Position numbers and translations under genes: made by a program. From positions 3,596,001-3,660,000 of the forward strand of contig JAJUBI010000002.1 of the NCBI GenBank assembly GCA_022419385.1: 64,000 nt of DNA, read 5' to 3'. Each line of letters starts with the position of its first letter. The first letter of the stretch is position 1. Positions 34,907 to 45,630 of this stretch are shown in pieces. The stretch comes from Paraconiothyrium sp. Pb-2020. Lineage: Eukaryota; Ascomycota; Dothideomycetes; Pleosporales; Didymosphaeriaceae. A model generated the notes under the pieces. The model was not told the DNA's origin. It ran no database searches and worked only from the letters and a program-made list of their open reading frames with translations.

Positions 34907-36524
34907 CTACTGACCGGGAGCAATAAGTTGGCCCTTCTTGTCGGCATCGTGTGCCCAACCACCAGCGCGGGCCTCTCCGCCATGCTGGGCCCCGTAGTCC
35001 TTGATCCTTGCCTCCAACTCTGGCCTGAAATGCCTAATCAAGCCTTGCAACGGCCATGCGAAGGCCTCACCAAGAGCACAGATCGTATGGCCTTCGACCT
35101 GCTTGGTCAATTCCTGGAGCATGTCAATCTCGCGCTCCCTGGCCTGTCCCTTGTAAAATCTGTCCATAATCTGGTGCGTCCACTTTGAGCCTTCACGGCA
35201 CGGTGTGCATTGACCGCAGGACTCGTGGTGGTAGAACTTGGAAAGACGCTGGATAGCGCGGACGACATCGGTAGACTTGTCCATAACGATAACGGCAGCA
35301 GTACCCAGACCAGATTGTGCGTCCTTCAGGGCATCAAAGTCCATCAGGACGTCATCGCAGATGTGCTTGGGTAGGATAGGTGTCGAAGAGCCACCAGGTA
35401 TGATAGCCTTTAGGTTATCCCAGCCACCCTTGACACCACCACAGTGCTTGTCAATGAGCTCACGGAGAGGAATGGACATCTCCTCCTCCACGGTACATGG
35501 GTTATTGACATGACCGGAGATGCAGAAAAGCTTCGTGCCCTGGTTGCGCTCACGACCGAAGCCAGCAAACCAGCTTCCTCCTCGTCGGCAGATGGTAGGC
35601 GCTACAGCGATAGTCTCTACATTGGCAACGGTAGAGGGGCATCCGAAAAGACCAACGGCAGCGGGGAACGGAGGCTTCAAACGCGGCTTTCCGGGCTTGC
35701 CTTCCAGCGATTCGATGAGCGAGGTTTCCTCGCCACACACGTATGCGCCCATGCCTCGGTGAATGAAAACATCGAAGTCGTAGCCGGAGCCGCAGGCGTT
35801 CTTACCAATCAAGCCAGCTTGGTACGCCTCCTGTATCGCACGTTGGAGGACGGTGGCTTCGTGGTAAAACTCTCCGCGAATGTAAATGTAGGCAGCAGTC
35901 GCGTTCATGGCACGGCCAGCCACGAGACAACCCTCAATGAGCTTGTGTGGGTCTTTGCGCATAATCTCGCGATCCTTGCAAGTTCCCGGCTCGCCCTCGT
36001 CGGCGTTGACGACGAGGTAACGGGGTTTCGTGTCGTTCTCCCAGCCCTTGGTGTTCATGAAAGACTGTCAGAGTCAGCATTGCGCTGCACAATGGCCTTG
36101 TGCTAGCCGTACCCATTTCAAACCCGATGGGAAACCAGCACCTCCTCGGCCTCGCAGACCAGATGCCTTGATCTCAGAGATGATCTGCAGACAGTCAGTA
36201 CAGCTCAGAATGTCTCGTGAACGCTTCACGCACCCATTCGTGGCCCTTGAGTATGATTTCCTTCGTCTTGTGCCAATCTCCATATTTCATCGCGCTCTTC
36301 AGATCGGCCCCATGATGACCGTACAAGTTCTGGAAGATCCTGTCCTGGTCCTTCAGACCTCCGTGAATCCTCTTTGGTGCATCGGTGACGGTAGCGAGAT
36401 TCCGCCGCGAGGTTTGCGACGGGGTGGCGGCGGTCGAAAGGCGTGAAGCTGCAGATGCTGCAGGAAGAGCTCGGTGGGTGACGGCGCTTAGTGTCTGCGC
36501 AGCAGGAGCGTGGCGGGCGAGCAT
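34907..36524 (-). CDS. nuo-51: NADH:ubiquinone oxidoreductase 51-kDa subunit (NDUFV1), mitochondrial
   Basis: The NADH-oxidising, FMN-carrying subunit of complex I in the mitochondrial matrix. Exons 36524-36234, 36184-36113 and 36064-34907 give 506 residues; both introns are ~48 bp (GTGCGT..CAG, GTACGG..CAG) in phase 0. The start MLARHAPAAQTLSAV with Arg/Ser/Ala-rich sequence is a mitochondrial presequence. Key motifs: GLRGRGGAGFPSGLKW (NADH), YLVVNADEGEPGTCKDRE (FMN), GAYVCGEETSLIESLEG, and the [4Fe-4S] ligands ESCGQCTPCREG plus the distal Cys in GHTICALGEAFAWP. Upstream in-frame sequence lacks an ATG. All catalytic motifs are intact. Confidence 0.98.
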
Positions 36525-37253
36525 GGTGGGCACGAAAACGAGCTGGGCTCGTGCAATTGAAGCTCCAGGGGCGCGCAAGCGATCGTTGTCGTGGAGGTAG
36601 TGGCGGCGTGAAGCTCGAGATGTTCGGCTCCTGTGCTTCTTGGCGCCATCTGATTACATCGCCTTCTTCTGATTGGGCGCGCGTATATCGTTGACATCAA
36701 CCGGGTCCTTAATGGTCGATGCGCACCGAGTCGCCGACATCAAAGTACCAAGTGCTTGAATTTTGAGGGAATACAAGCTGCGGCTTAGTCTACCTTTTCT
36801 AGACACTAGTCACCGCGCCTTTTCGACTATAATTGATATGCTTGTGGTAGAGCTCGGCGCGGTCAACACCAATAAATATGTCGCTTTTTGGAAAACCAAG
36901 CATTCGAGACCCGAGATGGCCATTGCCTTTGAAGCGGTTTGCTCTACCATCTAATCTACCAATCGACCAAACGCATCGGGTACGTGCAGGCTTAATTTGC
37001 GTGTTTCACTTGCTTCATAACGGCTATAGCACTTGGCCCGCAAAACACTCTCACCTTGACAGCTGCAAAGCTTTTTGCGTACACTCGGGCACAACTTCTA
37101 CTCGACGGTTTTTTCTTCGATTCATCCCCTTACTTGACCCCAGGAGCTATCACTCAATTCACTCAACTACACCCGAGCCCCCACTTCTACTCTACGTATA
37201 GCCGTAAGTAGTACGTCTCTACCCTAAACATTTGCCTTCCCAAGATACCAAAC
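36525..37253. other. Divergent promoter region, nuo-51 / unknown gene
   Basis: 729 bp between divergent starts; no gene seen. The part just before 37254 is C/T-rich with short A-rich patches, as in fungal leaders. Confidence 0.5.
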
Positions 37254-38624
37254 ATGCCTCAACCATATCGCGTTTCTGAATTGGCGAGCTCCGCGCCCGC
37301 TCCGTCAACTACAGCGTCAGGTTCTGAACCTGAAATGATCTCCGATGGCAAGTATATGCGCGCTGTCTGGCGTCCAAAGCATGGCGATGGGGATCCTGCG
37401 CCGCACGTTGTCGACCGTTCCAAAACAACTGTGCGCGGTTATCCAACCTGGAAGATTTTCGTCGACGATATCTTTCAACCCATTGTTCGTGGTAACAACC
37501 AGGAACCTCCCCGCTACGTATATCTCGATGATAAGGCCTGCTATGCTGTTTGGAAGTCCCGGCAGTACACGGACGCTGAGCTGAAAACATATTGGGCATT
37601 TGACTTCGACCACCAGGGTAACATCAAAACTGGACGACCGAATCGGGGACGCCCGGCTTGGACGGACAGCGATGTGCCACAGATTGCAAAAGGAAAGTTG
37701 CGTGGGAAGGGTAAGTGGTACGAGTTTAGTGGTGAGCGGGAGACGACAGAGTACCGGCCCTTGCGACCAGCGACCAGAACCAAGATGGAGTTGCTAGTGG
37801 AGGCAGAGTGGGCTGCACAGAATGGGCAACATCCTGATCTTGCGAGCGCCACCGAAGAAACTCCCGGTACATCAAGGAACGACACAGCCGCGACCAACGT
37901 CACGATACCAGGCGGAAGATCGCTCGCCAATAAAGACGATAGATATTCCAGCACGGCTGGGGCCGCTCAACTGGATAGTGTATGTACCTCTCGTTCTACC
38001 TCTCGTTCTTCTCTGCCAGAGCATCCGCCGCCTGCACGCTTGGGAACACCTGAGCGTTTAATCACGCCGCCGCCGAAACAAAATTCTACACTTCCCTTCC
38101 TTGTCAGCAGCAGTCCTTCCACGAGCTGCGTGAACTCTCCCGACCGCAAGCGTGCCAAGCAAGCAGAGCGCAGCAGCTCCTTGCCAGCAGAGATGCAACT
38201 CACTGTTACTGGGGCAAATCGGAAACGCAGGTCTACTGGTCCCTTCATCGTTAGCAGCAGCTCTCCCAAGAGCAGCCCGGGCTCTCCGGAACACAAGCGT
38301 GTCAGGTTAGGGGAGCGCAGTAGCTCAGGGGCTGCAGAGCGTGCACCTAGATTGGCCAATGCAGACCTGCGCGAGGAGCATGGCAAAGAGGGCGCGGAGC
38401 AAATCAGCTCCCTTCCAGCCGAGCTGCCCCAACTTCCGTCTGACGTCGATAGCGATAGCGAGGATGAGAGTTTCCTAAAACGTAAGTCTCTGTACCAAGA
38501 TATTCGCGACATCGGACTGACTATGCGCTTTACAGACGTCGACCAGGCCCTCAAGAGGAAGCGAGAAGAGGTCAGGAACTCATTAAACTCGCAGAGCAAG
38601 GGAGGCATTGAGGAGACATACTAG
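37254..38624 (+). CDS. Uncharacterised protein with duplicated Ser-rich basic motif
   Basis: One exon, 456 residues; I do not recognise the family. Residues ~30-190 look folded (KYMRAVWRPKHGDGD.., YPTWKIFVDDIFQP, YVYLDDKACYAVWKSRQY, then RGKGKWYEFSGERET). The rest is disordered and Ser/Pro-rich. Within it an ~36-residue unit occurs twice (nt ~38090-38200 and ~38230-38340): a PFxVSSSxP start, then SPxxKR, then a GERSSS- or AERSSS-like end. The Lys/Arg patches could be nuclear localisation signals. The C terminus (SLYQDIRDIGLTMRF and QALKRKREEVRN) is likely helical. The ATG at 37254 (AACATGCC) is a good start. Confidence 0.7.
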   Translation: MPQPYRVSELASSAPAPSTTASGSEPEMISDGKYMRAVWRPKHGDGDPAPHVVDRSKTTVRGYPTWKIFVDDIFQPIVRGNNQEPPRYVYLDDKACYAVWKSRQYTDAELKTYWAFDFDHQGNIKTGRPNRGRPAWTDSDVPQIAKGKLRGKGKWYEFSGERETTEYRPLRPATRTKMELLVEAEWAAQNGQHPDLASATEETPGTSRNDTAATNVTIPGGRSLANKDDRYSSTAGAAQLDSVCTSRSTSRSSLPEHPPPARLGTPERLITPPPKQNSTLPFLVSSSPSTSCVNSPDRKRAKQAERSSSLPAEMQLTVTGANRKRRSTGPFIVSSSSPKSSPGSPEHKRVRLGERSSSGAAERAPRLANADLREEHGKEGAEQISSLPAELPQLPSDVDSDSEDESFLKRKSLYQDIRDIGLTMRFTDVDQALKRKREEVRNSLNSQSKGGIEETY

Positions 38625-39062
38625 CTTTTTCCACCGTCAGACGAGTCATATGATCGTTTGAGTATACCCAGGACGACTTCGCACGGGGTGAGCAATTGTG
38701 GTTCTAGGTATGGAGGGGTGCATCAAGTTCGAAAGCTTATCCTGAACACGGTGTGGATATTGAATTGAGTTACCTCGGGATAAATGATACGAAATACGAA
38801 TACTCCGTGTATACTGACCTTACAGGTACTTGGGCCATAGTATCTCCAAGAGTCTTACCAAATCAATCAAAGGATGTGAGATTCTCGTGTGATCCGATCT
38901 TTAGTATATGCACACAAGCTGATGATGTCAGGCATATAGGACATTTCATGAACCATTACCAGTTAGCAAAGTCGCATGGGTCGTGGCCGAAGGTCTCATA
39001 AAGCCAGTCAGACAAATTGTTCAACTGCTCCAAATTTTCGGTCCGCAATAAGGGTATCTCAA
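38625..39062. other. Intergenic between convergent genes
   Basis: 438 bp between two stop codons. AT-rich; nothing recognised. Confidence 0.5.
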
Positions 39063-39569
39063 TTACGTGTCGAACCACTCCAATTCATCATCTTTCTTGA
39101 ATATGGCCCTATACACCCTGTCACCATCACCCTTCACAGCTTCTTCGGTGTGAATGCTATGCAGCTTGTATTCCCGCTCATCAGCGCTACTTCCATCGGT
39201 GCCGTCCTTGGCAGATCCGAAGATGCGGACCTGGATGTATCCATCGTCGAGCGTGGGTATTTTGACTTTGCCAAAGAGGTGTAGACCGTACGCCGAGACG
39301 GCAACGCGAACAGCCTGTAGGTCGGAGGAGGAGAAGGATACCAGCTCATCATCGGAGAGGTCCTTGGCGACGCGGAAGTACTCCGGCTCGTGCTCTAAGA
39401 TTGTTAGTAGTTGTATCTGCGAAGCAAGATTGGTAGGCTCACTGTCGTGGTCACGGCGGAGCTTGATGAGCTCCTCTTTAAGAGAAGGGAGGATTGTATT
39501 GAAGGCATCGATTGAAGCCTGCTGCGGGGCATGAAGCTCGTTCAACTGGACAGTTTCTTCTGTAGCCAT
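39063..39569 (-). CDS. Small uncharacterised protein
   Basis: Exons 39569-39443 and 39394-39063 encode 152 residues. The 48-bp intron (GTGAGC, a perfect TACTAAC branch, TAG) is a stop-free multiple of three, so reading through it would wrongly add 16 residues; the true join is RRDHDK-HEPEYFRVAKDL. The N-terminal third is likely helical (ASIDAFNTILPSLKEELIKL), the middle has SFSSSDLQAVRVAVSAYGLHLF, and the end has a strand-like GYIQVRIFGSA and a C-terminal DDELEWFDT. No signal peptide or membrane helix. Family and function not recognised; it looks like a soluble conserved protein. Confidence 0.75.
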   Translation of the reverse strand: MATEETVQLNELHAPQQASIDAFNTILPSLKEELIKLRRDHDSEPTNLASQIQLLTILEHEPEYFRVAKDLSDDELVSFSSSDLQAVRVAVSAYGLHLFGKVKIPTLDDGYIQVRIFGSAKDGTDGSSADEREYKLHSIHTEEAVKGDGDRVYRAIFKKDDELEWFDT

Positions 39570-40839
39570 AATGTGTGCTGTGCTGGTGGGAGTGACAAGT
39601 GGATAAGGTATAAGTTATAGAGACGGGAGGGATTGCTTTTCAGGGTTCGTCGGCAAGGCGCCAACAGCCTTATAAACCCCTCGCTACCCCTCCCAGGATG
39701 ATGCCATTGCGATCTAAAAATGGCAAGGGGTTATCGAAAGGCCAAGGACGTGCGAAGCAGGTCGCGTCTCAGCTGTTGCCCTGTGCGAGCATCCCTCAAA
39801 CCTGAAAACCTGTCGAGGTGGCTTTAGATGGCATCGATCGGCGGAATAACCTTATTGAGATCAAGTTCACTCTAGAAGGTACCCCAAATCAACCTTTCAA
39901 TCTTCTCAGTAAGAATCTCGTTTGTTGTAACATCGCGAACCTAGTGGTTGTAGCGCGACGTTGACGAGACCCGCACACCACATGCAAGTCGGCCTATACA
40001 CGTTTATGCAACCGACCTCGGGATGACGCACGCCACGTGACTTAAGTTCACCTAGCTCGCCCCCGGACATTCGAGATATGCAGAGTCGTTCAAATTTGCA
40101 CAGCATCCCTTCGACTTATGGTTACGATGCAGTGTAGCCAGACGATCTTTGATGCTTGCCCAGGTGTGTACACTATCCTTCACCGATACGAGATGTTGTG
40201 CCTGTTGTTATCACCAAGAGGTAGGTGTCTGATCTTCAGGGCATGGTAATGCTAGCAGGTTCTATACGACATATAGTTTTAATGACTAGCTTACCTACCA
40301 CAGGTATCCGTGGACCTGTGGCAGCTCGAAATGAATACTTGAGGGCTGCGTGATCAGCTCAACGCAGGGCGAGGAGTATACCTATGTCAGGTAGTCAAGA
40401 TAACCATGAACTGTGCTTTCGCTCTTGTATTATTCGTACTTATTATCTTCTAAGGTTCGCGACAATTATAGGTGTCAGCTGTGTCGGATCCGTCCGCAGT
40501 ATATACTTTAGGCATCCGAGGTGTGACTCAGAACTCTTTGGCCAGTACCACGGTGTAACGGATTGCATCCCCGGCACGTGAGTCACAATCGCCGCCCTTT
40601 TGCTTTACAAAATTGCCAATGTATATGGTAGAGCAACGCTCAAGGGCGCTACATCAGAGTACATAACATCTGTGTTTTACTCTTCGTCTTCTACCTATGG
40701 TATCATCTATCCCGACAGTTCATCTCCCACGCCATCAACTACCCTCAAACGTGACATTTGCAGACGCTAAGCTTGGAAATCCACCACGGATCCTCAGTAT
40801 AAAGAAACGAGGGCACGCTTCTTAAGTCTCGTGCATTCA
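39570..40839. other. Divergent intergenic region, 1.3 kb
   Basis: Between the small unknown gene and the P1-like gene. Contains a CACGTGA E-box-like site near 40576. No gene recognised. Confidence 0.5.
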
Positions 40840-41196
40840 ATGTCTACTGACGTTACTACGGCTGCCAACATCAAGGCTGAAACCGCGGTGTCCTACGCCG
40901 CTCTCATTCTTGCCGACGAAGGCATCGATTGCACTGCCGAGAAGCTTCAGACCGTACTCAAAGCTGCCAACGTCGACATCGAACCCATCTGGACTACACT
41001 CTTTGCCAAAGCCCTGCAAGGTAAGGAAGTCAAAGACATCCTTACCGCCGTGTCGGCTTCCGCGCCGGAGGTCGGACGCTCACAAGCCCCCGTGCATGAA
41101 CAGAACCGGGACGAGCCTATTAAAGGGACTGAGTCTATGGACGGTGAAGACGGCGACAGTGACATGGAGGGTGGCATATTCGACCTCTTTGGTTAA
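40840..41196 (+). CDS. 60S acidic ribosomal stalk protein P1-like, atypical C terminus
   Basis: P1 forms, with P2 and P0, the flexible ribosomal stalk that recruits translation factors. One exon, 118 residues. The folded N-terminal part is clear: VSYAALILADEGIDCTAEKL, VLKAANVDIEPIWTTLFAKA and LQGKEVKDILTAV. The tail is unusual. The normal Ala/Gly-rich hinge and Lys/Glu segment are replaced by a Pro/Glu/Asp/Ser sequence, and the invariant end DMGFGLFD is replaced by SDMEGGIFDLFG. The frame also starts with GTG at 40831, but ATG 40840 (TCAATGTC) is the expected start. It may be a divergent paralogue with a normal P1 elsewhere in the genome; not checked. Confidence 0.82.
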   Translation: MSTDVTTAANIKAETAVSYAALILADEGIDCTAEKLQTVLKAANVDIEPIWTTLFAKALQGKEVKDILTAVSASAPEVGRSQAPVHEQNRDEPIKGTESMDGEDGDSDMEGGIFDLFG

Positions 41197-42019
41197 GGGA
41201 CATGAAATCAATGTAGGAAAAAGAGGTGCAACGGACTCAGTATTGGATTTGGAAGTTTTGAGATCTTACGCTAGTTCCGAAAATGCAATAAGGTCTTTCT
41301 TCCAACCCGTGAGGCGCTTACAAATGTCTGGTGAATGCCGATCTCACAGCAAAACACGGAAATCACTCCCTTACGGGCTCCGCTGGGCGCTTAGAGTTGT
41401 GCATAAAACTAAACTGATCTTGTAAGCCTACCGGAGAGCCTGTAAACTAACTACGCAGGCCACAGCTTCTGATTCTATTCTTGAAGGACCCGTCATTGCT
41501 CAAGGCCACGACTTCTCAACATTTAGACTACAACTGCTTACCTTCTTAGGCCATAGTAGTTGTTAGTATCATAGCTACACCTACTAGAGGCAATCTACTA
41601 ATTAGTTCCATAGCAATAGTAACTAAATCCTACATTTCCACATTTCCGTCCCTCGATGCGAGGGCCATATCTGTCTGGAAACAATCGTACTTTGCATTGC
41701 ATCCACAGGACCGTTCGTATAAATCTCCAGTAGGGTCTGACTGCATCCACAATTCACACGAGCCACACGTTGTTTTTGGTCTAAACTCCTGGACATCAAT
41801 TTCTTTCTCCCAGACGTTGTTAGACTATGCATCTGTATACCATGTCTTGTTCGTAGTCAACATTTTGATTGTACAAACGTGCCGACCATTCTCCCGAGAA
41901 GCCGTAGCGTGAACCCATAGTTGTCTCCGTGCAGCTATCACTTTAAACTAGTGGCGCCGTGGTTGTGCTCGCACTCTGACACAACTAAAAGAAGACACCA
42001 ACCGACCGAATGCCTCCTT
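41197..42019. other. Intergenic between convergent genes
   Basis: 823 bp, AT-rich, between the P1-like gene and the first RING gene. No gene recognised. Confidence 0.5.
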
Positions 42020-42628
42020 CTACTCCTCATGGCTCATGGCACCAAAGTCTTCTTCATCGTCATCGTCTCCTTCCTCACCTCCATCTTCTCCATCTTCTTC
42101 TGCATCCTCATCCCACTCCACGTCGCTGTCCAAGAAGTCATCGTCGCCGAGCATGAATTCCTTGCGATCCTGCTCCTCCTTCTCCTTCTGCTTCATCTCC
42201 TCCATGGCAACCTTGGTAGACATGATCTGCTTGATCTTGGCAGCAGCGGCGTCGGATACGTGTATGTAGCGGGCAAGTGATTGTGCGATGGCCTCTTCGC
42301 TAAATATTCCACCGAGGTCGTGCACCATCATGTCGACATCCTGTTGGGTAAGCGGCTGCTCCATCGCTGGAAGAAAGAGCATATGGCCGCAGGTGGGGCA
42401 GGTGTTGCCGATTTTGAGCCATGCGCTCAAGCACTCGGAGCCATGGACGTGACGACAAGACTTGATGCGAACTGCCGGGTGAAGGTGATTATCGTTGGAA
42501 GAGACAGTCTTGACGAGCGCAAGAGGCTGCTGGCAGATATCACAGTCCTGGCTGATACAGTAGGCGCTGGGCTCGAGGTGATCCACGCCATGCAATTGGA
42601 ACTCTGGCTCAGTGTTGAAGATTGTCAT
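42020..42628 (-). CDS. RING-finger protein with acidic tail
   Basis: Probable E3 ubiquitin ligase or other RING protein, 202 residues, one exon. The RING is near the N terminus: CDICQQPL gives the first Cys pair, then KSCRHVHGSECLSAWLK (Cys-His-His-Cys), then CPTCGHMLF. After it comes a helical part (DVDMMVHDLGGIFSEEAIAQ) and a Lys/Glu coiled segment, ending in a long Asp/Glu run (nt ~42020-42130). The frame is open further upstream to an ATG at 42946, but that extension is His/Ser/Leu-rich with no domain features, so I start at MTIFNTEPEF (42628). The RING and its flanks resemble the neighbouring protein at 43516-44150. Confidence 0.8.
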   Translation of the reverse strand: MTIFNTEPEFQLHGVDHLEPSAYCISQDCDICQQPLALVKTVSSNDNHLHPAVRIKSCRHVHGSECLSAWLKIGNTCPTCGHMLFLPAMEQPLTQQDVDMMVHDLGGIFSEEAIAQSLARYIHVSDAAAAKIKQIMSTKVAMEEMKQKEKEEQDRKEFMLGDDDFLDSDVEWDEDAEEDGEDGGEEGDDDDEEDFGAMSHEE

Positions 42629-43515
42629 CCTGCAGAAAGAATGGCAATCGACTCGGCTCTGCAATCGTATAGGACTTCGTGAGAAGTTTGACACGGGTTG
42701 ATGTGGTGGGTGTCTGGAGGAGAAAAGGTTTCTGTGGAGAGCTGTAATGCTTATGTATGGAGCGATGTGCGAACTTGTTGCCACGTAGGGCAAAAGTGAG
42801 AAACTCGGACCTAAAAGGTGAAAGTTCGATGTATGGGTGGAAGCTTGTCGACAGTGTTGAGTTTCCGCCAGTGAAAAGGTAGTGGTCAGATGGAGCTCAT
42901 TGTAATGGAAATGCTGCTGCATGATGGGACTGATACTCAGCGGCATGAAAAACTTATATGAACGATTTTGACTCCTTCACTTCAGTGGCTATGTATGCGC
43001 AAAATTGCAATTCGCGTCCGTGGCCGGTGTTTGGTTAAGCTTCTGAACATAATTGCCTCTGTGTGAACGAAGTATAGTAATCGCAAGGGTTCCAAAAGAG
43101 TACTTACGAATCGTTTAGAAAGGAGTGTATGAAGTCAATGTTCATAGTCTAAGCCCTCTTGCGTGGGCGGATGCATGGCCATCTAGTTCCTGTAGCTCGC
43201 TCTAAGTCCATCGAGGAGTGCACAAGAGCACGAAGACAGGTCGAGTTCGCTATTCTTTTAGAAGTATCAATACCCTATATTTTTTCGACCATGTCTTGTG
43301 CGCCCTTTTCCCCGACGCAAGCCCTTACTCGATATGATGCTGTTCCAACGTGTTCACAAGTTTCCCCAGCCCCTCGCTCCCGCTACCATATCAATCTCAA
43401 TCGGCCGTGTCCTCCTTGGTTCTCATCTACCGGCCTGACCCAGGCACTCCTTGCCCTAAACGCTTACGTCTTGATAGATATAGTAAAGTCTCTCCAACAA
43501 GATAAGAATCAACCA
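42629..43515. other. Spacer between two RING genes
   Basis: 887 bp, includes the likely promoter and leader of the first RING gene. Open frames are short or compositional only. Confidence 0.5.
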
Positions 43516-44150
43516 CTAATGCAGCAGTACCGCCGAGGATGAATAAATCTCGTCACGAATGTCGACCTGCATATCTTCCCACATTTCCTTCTTTCTCGAA
43601 CCGAACAGCTCCCTCCTGCACATCGGGCAGGAATTCTTATGCTTGAGCCACTCCATCAGACAAGGTCTCCCAAATATGTGGCCGCAAGCCTTAATCTGCA
43701 CCGGTGGATGTGAGACTTCGATCTCAGAAACACGGGGTTTGCCATTGCTCGACGGCAGTTTTCCAACATCCCTTTTATCTTCGCAGTGTCAGAGCCTGTC
43801 TTTCCTGAGCAATCAGCATTCGGCTTACTATCTTGCGTTGCTACGAAAACGGCTGCTGCGCGAGCTGAGCTCGCATCAAGGCGATAGGTTCTACCTATGG
43901 TAGGTTTGAAGAGCATTCGAATTCGTTCTAATCCAAGTATAAGGCGAGATGGACAGTAGCGGTGGGTCGATGCAGATCTATTAGACCTTGAAGCCCGCCA
44001 TAGGCTTCTAGAAGTGGTCTCGGCCTTCGTTAAGTCTGATCTGCACGTAGTAAAGGGCTCGTAACAAATGTCGCAAGTGTCACCTATTTGAGCGCACAGG
44101 CATGCAATGCCGCCTCGTCTCACAAAGGCTGATTTGTTTCGATAATACAT
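43516..44150 (-). CDS. RING-finger protein with a long insertion, tandem relative of its neighbour
   Basis: Exons 44150-43829 and 43778-43516 give 194 residues. The 50-bp intron has a GTAAGC donor, a CTGAC branch and a rare AAG acceptor; it keeps the frame and joins VFVATQ to KRDVGKLPSSNGK. The first Cys pair is in DTCDICYEPFTT. The rest of the RING is PPVQIKACGHIFGRPCLMEW and CPMCRRELF, ending VDIRDEIYSSSAVLLH. About 100 residues separate the first pair from the rest, much longer than the neighbour (~30), so an unseen intron or a true insertion is possible. The shared pattern HPxVxIKxCxHxxGxxCLxxWLK with the gene at 42020 suggests tandem duplication. Start at 44150 (MYYRNKSAF) is tentative. 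Confidence 0.6.
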
Positions 44151-45630
44151 TTTAAAGATCGAAAAGGAAGCGTTGCAATTTTCGAGTTTGAAATTCACAC
44201 AAGGGTTGAGAGCACAACATACTTGTGCGGAACCCACGCAACCCCTCCGCGACCCACATAATTCGACCTCTGGCTCCAACACATTGGTAATGTACGACCA
44301 ATTGACAGTTCAGTGAATGCGATAGGGTATCATAACTTACCACAGTCTCACCGGCTCAGCATTCGGTAGTCCTCATTGCGGAAGATAGGACCGATCTGTA
44401 GATTCTTACCTTCGTCTTGACAACTTTCCAGTAGCACAGGGTCCTCCAGGAACTGTCCTAGAGTCCTACAATCCTTTTCGTGTTAGAGCCTAGCACGCAC
44501 CAATCTTTCTACATTCCGCCATCAGGTTGCGGTAACTTAGCTTAGCCCCTGGCGCCACTGGACTCTCAATCATGCGCACCCCTCCACCCTCACCACTGCT
44601 ATGATCAAAGCCAGGTCATGTTTGATTAATCAGCTGATTGTATAAACAAGTAGTCTGCACTTTAACTGTCCAGGAAGAAGGCGCATATACCAGCTGCCCA
44701 AACGCCCAAGTTCATGAGCTCGAGGATGACTTCCTCTGAGAGTTTTGCAAGGTTGATCCGGCGACCGCACGCTAAGCTCTTACATGCGTATGCTCGTAGC
44801 ATATAACCCGTCAGGAAGTCTAGCTTCACGACCTATAGGAGCGATGAGCTCTTCCTTGTACAACACGTCTTCTTCGAGTCCTTGGTGAATGCTTGAAAGA
44901 GGGGTGACGTCTTTCTTGCAAAGCCTGTCCGATTGGATTGGAATGTTCTTTATCAAAAGCAAGAGGTCGTTTTAGAGATTTATGCAGGTCGGCGTTCGAG
45001 TTCTCTGGTCCTTTTCGCAAGCCTGTGTCAGTGTGGTGCGCATGCTGAAAGCGGGAGATGCACTGTGACATAGTGAAATTGTGGAGAAAGGAAACACTGC
45101 AGGGAACTAATTTGGAATATCACTACCCCGAGGGTGGAAAGAGACGAGAATCAAGATCAGCGGCTGAACGGCAGCTATTTCCGATAATGTTATGATAGGG
45201 GATCAAGAGGCGTTGACATCCCAGTAAGGCAACAGAGTTAAGGCGCATACGTAGCAGAGTTGGGTGAGCGTTGCCAATGTGGGGTTGCAACAATTGTACC
45301 GCAAGCTCTAAGACTAGTGAAAGAACCTCGGAGAAAGTGCAGCATAATATACATCTTAGCTCCAGCCGCTGTAGTACGTCTCATTGACGCCTTGAACAGT
45401 ATATCTTGTTCAGTATGATGGTGCTATGATCCGCGAACCAACGTTGCGCACTACAGTCAGACTGGATGCTAGAGCACAAATTGAGCCTTCACTGTCTAAC
45501 TCTGTATTGATGGACTGCTACCCTATAAACCTTCGCAAGTCCACACAGGTACCCCTTAACGTAGGCCAACCCACCTTGACAACCCATCTTGAAACACCCA
45601 TCAAGACCCTCGCTCTAACAACCTACTAGA
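44151..45630. other. Intergenic, 1.5 kb
   Basis: Upstream of the second RING gene and downstream of the large disordered protein. Short ORFs only; nothing recognised. Confidence 0.5.

Noticed and set aside
42629..42946. N-terminal extension of the first RING protein to an ATG at 42946
   Set aside because: Sequence is Ser/His/Leu-rich without domain features and has the look of a 5' leader; MTIFNTEPEF is the better start.
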